From assembly GCA_030824255.1 (NCBI GenBank), contig JAVBYB010000171.1, forward strand, positions 1 through 7,229: DNA of 7,229 nucleotides. Reading direction: 5' to 3'. Position 1 is the stretch's first letter. Each line of letters starts with the position of its first letter. Both the position numbers and the translations under genes were made by a program. Source of the DNA: a bacterium (GTDB lineage: Bacteria; Pseudomonadota; Alphaproteobacteria; Caulobacterales; Hyphomonadaceae). Below are positions 1-5,938 of the stretch, in pieces. The notes under the pieces were generated by a model. It did not search any database, had not been told where the DNA came from, and was given only the letters and a program-made list of their open reading frames with translations.

Positions 1-3000
1 GGTTTTGCAGCAGCTTTCTTGGCGACAGCCTTGCGCACGGGGGCCTTTTTGGCGGCCTGCCGGTTCTTCACACGGAAGATGGCCGTGCGGCCCGCATGGC
101 CAAGCAGAACCAGCTCAGGCTGCGCTGCAGACGCGAATGACGTCACTTCAGGCGTCAGGTCATCGCCATGTCCGTCGAGGACCACAAAGCCCCCTGCCCG
201 GACCAGGCCGACATAAGTCTCGACATCAGCGGCCAGCTGCTTGGCGCGATCGGCGCAGATAACCAGAACATCATAGCCCTTGCGGATCGACGTCCTTGTC
301 GTCGCTGTCTCCGGCGCCACCACATACTGCCCGTTCGCCATCCCTATGCGGGACAGGTTTGCGCGGACGGCGCGGTCGCTGGCCAGCACGCTCCCCGTCA
401 TGGGATCACCCGCGACACCCACCAGCGTGAAATGGCCGTGGCCGGCCTTGTCCTTCACCGCGTCGAAGATCGCCGCAACATCGACACCCGTCGTGCGGCC
501 AACCGACAGCACGGATGCCGATCCACCGCCCGCCGCCTGCACCACCATCGTGCGCAGCACGGCGTCGAACAGCGGTGTGTCCAGCGGCTCGCCCAGGCGG
601 AGTTCCACATCGGCCGCCTGCGCGGCCAGCGTCTCCGCAGCCCCCTTCGGCATCTCCACCGAAAGCTTCGGCGCCCAGACCGTCTCCAGCACCTTCACAT
701 CCGCCGGGCGCAGCGCCCGCACAGTCTCCGCCGGCCCGAATTTCTGCGCGATTGATTCAAGGCGCGACGACAGCTCGGCAGCCCGGTCATGGCGCGGCGT
801 CTCACCGCGCGCCGGTTCAACCGCCGCTTGCGCCGATGTCAGGTGACGCCGCAAATCCGCCAGATCGTCCGCCGTCGCCGCCCCGGCCACGCCACGGCTG
901 AGTTCCACCAGCTTCTGCTCGGCATCGCTCAACGCGCCCTCGAACAGTTCCGTGACCTCGGCGATCCGCGCCCACACCGCATCAATGGCGCCCGCATCCG
1001 TCAGCTGCAGCACCGCCGTCGACAGTCGCGTCAGTTCCGCAACCGTCGCCATCTCCGTATCGTCCATCAGGCGCACCAGCTGGGCGGTGTCCGTCGACAG
1101 GCAGTTGAGCCTGGCGATATCCTGCTCGACTTTATCCGCCAGCGCCTTGTGCTGCGCGGCCCCCACCTTGCCCTCAAGCAGCGCCTGCACATGGCCCACC
1201 TGCTTGCCGACCGCAGCAGTGTCCGCCGCCAGTTTCGCGCCATCCGCCGTCAGGCGGGTAATCTCGCTTGCAAAGGCAATTTCAGCATCATCCACCAGCT
1301 GCACGATATGGCGCAGCTCGGCGTCCATGGCGTCGATCTGTTCGGCGCCTATCCCCTCCGCCATGCGTCGCGCGACATCGGCGGCATTCTCTTCCAGACC
1401 CGGGATTAGCGCCCGCAGCGCCGCTTCACGCGCCTGCGCCTGCGCGCCCTGTTCCGACACCCGTCCCGCCAGCGTCCCGACCTGCGCATCCAGCGCAGCC
1501 GCAGCCGTGTGCGCCTTTTCCACCGATGCCGTCAGCACGCCGTCCAGCGTATCGACACGCCGGACCATGGCGGTGATCGTCCCGGCCGCGTCCGCCAGCT
1601 CGGCGATGAATCTGTCCTGCCGCCCGGCAAGGCTCTCGGCGATCGATGCAGCTTCCGCCGCGCGCGTGGAAAGCGATCGCACCATTTCGCCGAGGCCGGT
1701 CTGTTCGTTGCCGATCGAGGCAAGCCGCCCGCCCATGTCGCCCTGCTCGTCGCTGACGGTTGCAAGCTGCGCATCCATCCTGCCGACCTGCTCGCGTACA
1801 TCGTCCATATCTCTCGCAGCCAGCGCCTGGGCTTCCGCAAGCCCTTCGACGCCGGCAGCGGTCTTCGCCAGATCATCGCGCATGGCCGACGCCGTCTTGG
1901 CCAGATCGTCGCGCACCGCCAGCACGGTTTCCGAGATGCGGCCCTGGCGTCCTTCCATGTCGGTCACGACGGCGGCGATCCGCGACGCTTCAACGCCGAT
2001 CGCCTTCAGCCCGTCACGAAGCTGGTCTGCGCGGATGACCGACTGCGCAACGCCTGCGGTCGCGCTCGCGACAAGCTGATCAAGCGATTTGTTTTTCTGC
2101 TCCAGGGCGGAAATGACGGCCATGGCCTGCTCATCGCGCAACTTGCCGTCGATAATTGCGGCCTTGAGCTGGTCGCGTGTCTCGATGCCCGTTGCATCCA
2201 CCGCGCGCAGCTGGCTTTCAACCCTGCCGACAAGTTCGATCGTGAGGCCAGCACGTTCACTCGCCAGCGCCACGGCATCCGCGAGATCCGCATGACGAAC
2301 GTCGAGCTGGTCCGCCGCCCTGGCGGCTTCGACTGCGTGCTCGGCAAAAAGATCCGCGCGTTCCTGGATGCTCTCCTGAACCTCGGCCAGAGTTTTGAGT
2401 TCGTGCTGCAGGCCCGTGAGCTCAAGCCGGTCCGCTGCCTGCAGGGTTGATGTTTCGGTCGCCAGCTCAGTGGTTTTCTGATGCGCCGCGCCAAGTTTTT
2501 GCAGCTCCCCCACGAGCGCATTGAGACGCGCGCGCGTCTCACTCAGTTCTGCGCTCACGCCGTCAACGAGCGACTTGATACTGTCGGCGCGCTGCATCGC
2601 GCTCTGGCTGGCGCTCTCCTGCTGGCGACGGAGGTCCGCAATATCGCGCCCCTGATTGGCGTTGGCGGCGGCGGCTTCTTCCCGCAGACGGCCCATCTGC
2701 GCCTTCCAGCCGGCGCCGGTTTCCTCGAGCAGAGCCGATACATCGCGGATCCGGCCTTCCAGCCTGAGCACGTGCTGGTCAGCGGCGGCCGCAGTCGTTT
2801 TCACAGCAGTGGCCGTCGCTTCGGCAACGGCAGCTGTGGCTTCAGCCGCAGCGGCTGCTTCACGGCGCAGGACAGCAGCTTCCGCGCGCCAGTCGGCGCC
2901 CTGCCTTTCGACCGCGCTTGATACATCGCGCACCCGGCCGTCCAGATCGCGCGCTTGCTGGTCCACAGCCGCAGCGGCCGCTTCAGCGGCAGCAGCTGCC

Positions 3001-3824
3001 TCACGGCGCAAGACAGCAGCTTCCGCGCGCCAGTCTGCGTCCAGTTTTTCGACAACGCTTGATACATCGCGCGCTTGCTGGTCCGCAGCCGCAGCCGCGT
3101 CCCGGCGCAGCACATCGGTCTCCGCGCGCCAGTCGGCCTCCATTTTCTCGACATGCGCCGAGACGTCCTGCATCAGGGCGTCCAGGTCGCGCGTCTGCCG
3201 CCCCGCAGCGGCCGCCGCCTCCTGCCGCAGGACATCGGCTTGGGCTTTCCAGTCGATACCGGTCTTGTCGACCCGCGCCGAGACATCCAGGATTCGTCTC
3301 TCCAGCGCGGAGCGCAGTGTCTCGATCGTCGCAGTCGTATGCGCATCGACGGCCGACAGTCCGGCCTGTGCATGGTGAATATTCACAAGGTCATCGCGCA
3401 GGACGTCGATCTGCGCCAGGCGCGGCTCCAGGCGCTGGAGACCGGCGTTCAGCCTGCGATCGATTTCCCGCGTCAGCCGCGTTACATCACCGCCCAGTTG
3501 CTGGTCCTGCTGGCGGGTTTCGCGTTCGAGCCGGTCAAGCGCCGCGGCGGTCGCGTCGAGCGAGACGCGCAGGGCCACATTCTCGGCAATCGTGCGGCGG
3601 GCGAAGGCCATGGTGCGATACGCGAAATAGAGACCCGCGACCGCGAGCACGCCCATGCCGCACAACGAAATCAGGAGGGGGCGAAGGTCGCCCTGCTCCG
3701 GCATCATGAAGACGGCAATACCCGCCGCCATCGTCATCACCAGCAGGAGCGCGGCCAGCCGCGCGGTCCAGCTGCGCGCAAGGTGCGTCATGATCCAGCG
3801 AAACAGGATGCTCAAACCTCTCAC
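1..3824 (-). CDS. Membrane-anchored giant coiled-coil protein with C-terminal methyltransferase-like domain (3' end outside window)
   Basis: One frame stays open from a TGA just upstream of the start to base 1, giving at least 1274 codons; the stop lies outside the window. I chose the GTG at 3824 because GAGG lies 7 bases upstream. An in-frame ATG at 3791 lacks a Shine-Dalgarno but also keeps both membrane segments. Residues 23-41 and 50-69 are hydrophobic helices joined by a short loop, with Arg flanks (R17, R22, R70, R76, R77) that place both ends in the cytoplasm. Residues about 75-1030 are low in Pro and Gly, rich in Ala/Glu/Gln/Arg/Leu and heptad-patterned: a long coiled coil. From about 1035 a globular alpha/beta domain follows, with VLSVGRTTG at 1105-1113 and YDVLVICAD from 1184, in the order seen in Methyltransf_24/CmcI-like proteins. 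A Lys/Ala-rich tail ends the visible part. The role is unknown; the glycosyltransferases nearby suggest glycan assembly. Confidence is high for the gene and low for function. Confidence 0.9.
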   Translation of the reverse strand, partial: MRGLSILFRWIMTHLARSWTARLAALLLVMTMAAGIAVFMMPEQGDLRPLLISLCGMGVLAVAGLYFAYRTMAFARRTIAENVALRVSLDATAAALDRLERETRQQDQQLGGDVTRLTREIDRRLNAGLQRLEPRLAQIDVLRDDLVNIHHAQAGLSAVDAHTTATIETLRSALERRILDVSARVDKTGIDWKAQADVLRQEAAAAAGRQTRDLDALMQDVSAHVEKMEADWRAETDVLRRDAAAAADQQARDVSSVVEKLDADWRAEAAVLRREAAAAAEAAAAAVDQQARDLDGRVRDVSSAVERQGADWRAEAAVLRREAAAAAEATAAVAEATATAVKTTAAAADQHVLRLEGRIRDVSALLEETGAGWKAQMGRLREEAAAANANQGRDIADLRRQQESASQSAMQRADSIKSLVDGVSAELSETRARLNALVGELQKLGAAHQKTTELATETSTLQAADRLELTGLQHELKTLAEVQESIQERADLFAEHAVEAARAADQLDVRHADLADAVALASERAGLTIELVGRVESQLRAVDATGIETRDQLKAAIIDGKLRDEQAMAVISALEQKNKSLDQLVASATAGVAQSVIRADQLRDGLKAIGVEASRIAAVVTDMEGRQGRISETVLAVRDDLAKTASAMRDDLAKTAAGVEGLAEAQALAARDMDDVREQVGRMDAQLATVSDEQGDMGGRLASIGNEQTGLGEMVRSLSTRAAEAASIAESLAGRQDRFIAELADAAGTITAMVRRVDTLDGVLTASVEKAHTAAAALDAQVGTLAGRVSEQGAQAQAREAALRALIPGLEENAADVARRMAEGIGAEQIDAMDAELRHIVQLVDDAEIAFASEITRLTADGAKLAADTAAVGKQVGHVQALLEGKVGAAQHKALADKVEQDIARLNCLSTDTAQLVRLMDDTEMATVAELTRLSTAVLQLTDAGAIDAVWARIAEVTELFEGALSDAEQKLVELSRGVAGAATADDLADLRRHLTSAQAAVEPARGETPRHDRAAELSSRLESIAQKFGPAETVRALRPADVKVLETVWAPKLSVEMPKGAAETLAAQAADVELRLGEPLDTPLFDAVLRTMVVQAAGGGSASVLSVGRTTGVDVAAIFDAVKDKAGHGHFTLVGVAGDPMTGSVLASDRAVRANLSRIGMANGQYVVAPETATTRTSIRKGYDVLVICADRAKQLAADVETYVGLVRAGGFVVLDGHGDDLTPEVTSFASAAQPELVLLGHAGRTAIFRVKNRQAAKKAPVRKAVAKKAAAK
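1020..1318 (-). repeat. Diverged 76-residue protein repeat in the coiled coil
   Basis: Two segments of the giant protein align: VQLVDDAEIAFASEITRLT (Asp-Asp codons around 1287-1292) and VRLMDDTEMATVAELTRLS (Asp-Asp codons around 1059-1064). They are 228 bases, or 76 residues, apart and share 10 of 19 residues. The DNA has diverged more than at 2706-3254, so this looks like an older internal duplication of the rod. Confidence 0.5.
1861..1915 (-). repeat. 33-base tandem direct repeat (11-residue period) in the coiled coil
   Basis: Bases 1861-1882 and 1894-1915 match at 20 of 22 positions with a 33-base offset. They encode the peptide RDDLAKTA twice in a row, 11 residues apart. Eleven-residue (hendecad) periodicity is known in coiled coils, so this is probably local growth of the rod by slippage or unequal exchange. 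Confidence 0.7.
2706..3254 (-). repeat. Heptad-quantised coiled-coil repeats inside the giant gene
   Basis: Five modules begin at a Trp whose codons lie at 3249-3251, 3129-3131, 3030-3032, 2889-2891 and 2706-2708. Spacings are 120, 99, 141 and 183 bases, that is 40, 33, 47 and 61 residues. Each module reads roughly DW(R/K)A(E/Q)xxVLRxEAAAAA, then a variable Ala-rich stretch, then DQQARDL and DVSxxVE; the fifth is degenerate after the Ala run. The DNA is also repetitive: 2854-2894 and 2995-3035 match over 41 bases with 2 differences, 141 bases apart, so at least one duplication looks recent. All length differences are multiples of 7 residues, which keeps the coiled-coil register. Confidence 0.85.
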
Positions 3825-4258
3825 GAGCCGGCCTCGGCGTGGGAGGAAGGGTTCAAGGCTTTGTCAGTGGACGGACCATTGTCCTGAACACGCAACGTTC
3901 CAGCGGTCTCCAGCGAGATTTCGCAGCAGCCAGACAGAAGACGAGAGAGGGCTGCAGGACCGACTGACATGATAAGAACGCAACGCCATTGCAGGGAGCT
4001 ACAGCGAAGATGTGCGCGATCCCCTTAGATAGACTTAATCGAAGCTCGGCTATTAAGCTGTGAACATACTTTTTTGCTAATCGTCGACTTCGAATTCTAC
4101 AGATTTCAGTCATCTTTGCTGATGAAGTGTTTTAACTGACTGCGGCTCAACCGCAATCCTCGGTATACGTCTCATGTTTATGCTGGCGTATTCAATATTG
4201 GGATTTGCAGCACGCGCCCCGAGCCCTATTATCCCCCTTGGGCTGGACGGATACTTGG
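3825..4258. other. Divergent intergenic region, AT-rich relative to the genes
   Basis: This stretch separates the leftward giant gene from the rightward operon and must carry the control signals of both. Composition drops from GC-rich to visibly AT-rich between about 4010 and 4235. Small inverted repeats are seen: TCATC/GATGA (4110-4114 and 4121-4125), and TGCGG/CCGCA around a 5-base loop shortly after. A run of six T at about 4070 has no adjoining GC hairpin, so I do not call a terminator. I see no convincing gene here and no clear promoter for the minus-strand gene. Confidence 0.6.
4205..4232 (+). promoter_or_regulatory. Candidate sigma70-like promoter for the rightward operon
   Basis: TTGCAG (4205-4210) and TATTAT (4227-4232) are separated by 16 bases. 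The -10 matches the consensus at 5 of 6 positions and the -35 at 3 of 6. Transcription would start near 4239, shortly before the ATGs at 4259 and 4283. If so, the upstream TTG codon at 4205 cannot be the translation start. Judged by eye only. Confidence 0.4.
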
Positions 4259-4780
4259 ATGCTCATTCGTCTGGAAAACACCATGTTAGTTAGACGTCGC
4301 GTTGTGCCGACCACTTCTGCCACCCCCGTCGCAGAAGGCATTTTTGTAAGCCGCATCGAAGATCTGGCCCGTGTCGTCACCGGAATCGACGTGGATGGAA
4401 TGGATGGCAGCGACCTCGTGTTCGGCTTTGGCCAGGGCGGCGTGTCGCGTGTGAAGTTCCGCTCGCATCCCGGCTCCGCCTGGACCGCAACGGGGGATGT
4501 GTCGCTGGACAGTTCCGGCGATCTCCTGCCCTGCAAGTTCGGACCGATCTTCATGGATGAGGCCGGCAAGATCATCAAATGGTGGCAATCACCGCCCGTT
4601 TCCTTCGTCGATGATAAACCGATGCACCTCAGCATCGATGCCATCGCCCCGGAGGGCGCATACTGGGTCAGGCTGGGAATGATCGGCCCCTGGACTCAGG
4701 ACGGGAAAACGACCGCAACTTACCGATATGCTAACTGCCGGCTTGTACAGTCAGCGCCTGTCGCCAGTCAGCAGGAATAG
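4259..4780 (+). CDS. Hypothetical beta-rich protein, first gene of a two-gene operon
   Basis: I do not recognise this protein. From the ATG at 4259 it has 173 residues. GGA lies 7 bases upstream of this ATG, but an in-frame ATG at 4283 (165 residues) has an equally good GGA at the same spacing, so the start is uncertain. A TTG at 4205 would extend the frame but overlaps the candidate promoter. There is no signal peptide or membrane segment, which suggests a cytoplasmic protein. The sequence alternates short hydrophobic and polar strands rich in Gly and aromatic residues: LVFGFGQGG at 53-61, a Trp pair at 108-109, YWVRLGMIGPW at 135-145, ending in TATYRYANCRLV. This resembles a beta-sandwich such as a carbohydrate-binding-type jelly roll, but only by style. 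Its stop is 2 bases before the next ATG, so the two are probably translationally coupled and may work on the same glycan substrate. Confidence 0.75.
   Translation: MLIRLENTMLVRRRVVPTTSATPVAEGIFVSRIEDLARVVTGIDVDGMDGSDLVFGFGQGGVSRVKFRSHPGSAWTATGDVSLDSSGDLLPCKFGPIFMDEAGKIIKWWQSPPVSFVDDKPMHLSIDAIAPEGAYWVRLGMIGPWTQDGKTTATYRYANCRLVQSAPVASQQE
4773..4776 (+). promoter_or_regulatory. Ribosome binding site inside the upstream gene's 3' end
   Basis: AGGA lies 6 bases before the ATG at 4783 and within the last codons of the preceding gene, whose TAG ends at 4780. This fixes the start of the second gene and supports translational coupling of the pair. Confidence 0.6.
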
Positions 4781-4782
4781 CC

Positions 4783-5502
4783 ATGACGTCGCATCCGGTA
4801 CTGATCCTCGGCAATGGACCGTCGCTCAAGGGTATCGACCTGCATCGCGTCGGCATGGCGACGGTCGGCATGAATGCGGCCTACCGTTACTGGCACGGCA
4901 TCAACTTCCGGCCGACCTACTATGCCTGTCTCGATCTCGTCGTGGGTCTCTCGCACGTCGACGCCATCGCACAGATGGTGGAAGAAAACCGCATCCGCCG
5001 CTTCCTCCTGCGCGACAACATCTGCAAGCAGATTCCCAGCTCCCCGCGCATCATCAATTATGATGCGCTGCGCGCCTCCGATCCCTTCTTCGCCCTTGAT
5101 CCGATCACGACGGGAAGCCACTCCCTGCTCTTCGCCGTTGCCTTCGGTTACCGCCTCATCGCCGTCGCCGGCGTCGACCTGAACTATCAGGAGAAGCTCG
5201 AGGACGCGCGGCAGGTCTCCGACAAGGTGCTCGAGATGGAGCGCACGCCGACCAGTAACCCGAATTACTTCTTTGACGACTACCAGCAGGCTGGCGACCG
5301 CTATCACATCCCCAATCCCGTCCCCGGCATGCATCGCGAGAGCTGGGAGAAAGCCGCCGCACGCGCCGCCGAGTCCGGCGCACGTGTCTTCAACGTCGCC
5401 GAGACGTCGCCGCTGGACATCTTCCCTCATCTCTCGATGACCGATTTCATGGCGTTGGCACAGCGCTCGGATCTGCTGACCCCTCCGAAAACCGCCGCCT
5501 GA
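4783..5502 (+). CDS. GNGPSL-loop protein, MptE/DUF115-like or GT42-like putative glycosyltransferase
   Basis: 239 residues, with its start fixed by AGGA 6 bases upstream. The N-terminus runs VLILGNGPSLK (residues 6-16), a glycine loop typical of the DUF115/MptE-like family and of GT42 sialyltransferases such as CstII, where the loop and a following Asn contact the nucleotide. N31 in GMNAAY fits that second position. A middle segment, TTGSHSLLFAVAFGYRLIAV (109-128) followed by AGVDLNY, matches the helix-strand unit that closes the nucleotide site in these families. Then come NPNYFFDDYQQAGDRYHIPN (159-178), PGMHRESWE with H184, and VFNVAETSPLDIFP near the end. H184 sits roughly where GT42 enzymes carry their catalytic His; this placement is from memory and unaligned. 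No membrane segment is seen, so action at the cytoplasmic face is expected. The fold family is fairly safe; donor sugar and acceptor are unknown, and a non-transferase nucleotide-binding role remains possible. Confidence 0.8.
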   Translation: MTSHPVLILGNGPSLKGIDLHRVGMATVGMNAAYRYWHGINFRPTYYACLDLVVGLSHVDAIAQMVEENRIRRFLLRDNICKQIPSSPRIINYDALRASDPFFALDPITTGSHSLLFAVAFGYRLIAVAGVDLNYQEKLEDARQVSDKVLEMERTPTSNPNYFFDDYQQAGDRYHIPNPVPGMHRESWEKAAARAAESGARVFNVAETSPLDIFPHLSMTDFMALAQRSDLLTPPKTAA

Positions 5503-5505
5503 ACC

Positions 5506-5522
5506 ATGCCCGGAATGGGCAT
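5506..5522 (+). terminator. Small hairpin just after the operon's second gene, possible terminator or RNA-stabilising stem
   Basis: ATGCCC and GGGCAT form a perfect 6-bp stem around GGAAT, starting 4 bases after the stop codon. No T-run follows, so classical intrinsic termination is doubtful; a 3' end-protecting stem fits as well. Confidence 0.3.
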
Positions 5523-5554
5523 TCAGCTTGTCACAGCGGTGTTTGAAGATAGAT

Positions 5555-5581
5555 GGCGCGCGCCCGTTTTGGGGCGACGCC
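5555..5581 (+). other. Imperfect GC-rich hairpin downstream of the operon
   Basis: CGCCC (5561-5565) pairs with GGGCG (5572-5576) around a GTTTTG loop, and outer GGCG (5555-5558) can pair with CGCC (5578-5581) with a small bulge. No U-tract follows. It may contribute to transcription termination together with the hairpin upstream. Confidence 0.25.
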
Positions 5582-5735
5582 GCAGCATCATCTGCGCCAG
5601 TCAGGCCATGTGTGATCCCGCCGCATGACAAATATTACAAAGTCGAGATGAGGTTGTCCGCAGCAATGGCGTCCAGCGCCCGCGCACTTTACAGGCCGTT
5701 CCTCATCGTATCCGGCTCAATTGTCGCCCTGCAAC

Positions 5736-5764
5736 TTGAACATCTTGCCGGAGCTCTTCATTAA
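5736..5764 (+). promoter_or_regulatory. Weak promoter candidate for the glycosyltransferase
   Basis: TTGAAC and CATTAA are 17 bases apart, matching the sigma70 consensus at 4 of 6 and 3 of 6 positions. Spacing is ideal but the match is weak, and the predicted leader would be about 170 bases long. Confidence 0.2.
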
Positions 5765-5938
5765 TGACCGGGGCATCAGCAAAGGGGATTGTCATTGTTG
5801 CTCAGCAAATAGCGCACGGCGTTCGCCATGCGCCCCTACAGGCTCTGCCTGGTCCCGTTTCCGGGCGATGAAATGCGCCCACGCCGCCTGCGTTGACCGC
5901 ATGGCTCGCTTTTCCTTCTTGCAAGTCTGTTTATCCTG

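Larger units (their letters stand above)
5503..5938. other. 436-base intergenic gap with no convincing gene
   Basis: Short frames exist here but none has a good ribosome binding site, recognisable motifs or gene-like composition. The gap holds two small hairpins near its left end and a weak promoter-like pair, TTGAAC (5736-5741) and CATTAA (5759-5764) with a 17-base spacer, that could drive the glycosyltransferase downstream. Its length suggests that the downstream gene is separately transcribed rather than part of the two-gene operon. Confidence 0.55.

Noticed and set aside
952..2079. Long plus-strand Ser/Ala-rich frame (375 residues) opposite the giant minus gene
   Set aside because: It is antisense to a coiled-coil gene with normal protein composition. 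Its Ser/Ala/Arg-rich low-complexity translation is what GC-rich antisense frames produce.
2706..3254. Possible CRISPR array or mobile-element repeats
   Set aside because: The repeats are in frame, vary in length by whole heptads and encode a continuous coiled coil, so they are protein repeats. There are no regular spacers.
4060..4080. T-run suggesting an intrinsic terminator in the divergent region
   Set aside because: No GC-rich stem adjoins the six T bases, and no gene ends here on the plus strand.
3853..4113. Minus-strand 86-residue frame upstream of the giant gene
   Set aside because: It lies in the AT-rich intergenic region, shows no family motif and no convincing ribosome site, and could only be a small upstream frame.
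4768..5631. Minus-strand 287-residue frame opposite the GNGPSL gene
   Set aside because: The plus strand has the nucleotide-loop motif, a good ribosome site and a coupled upstream gene. The minus translation has no recognisable motif.
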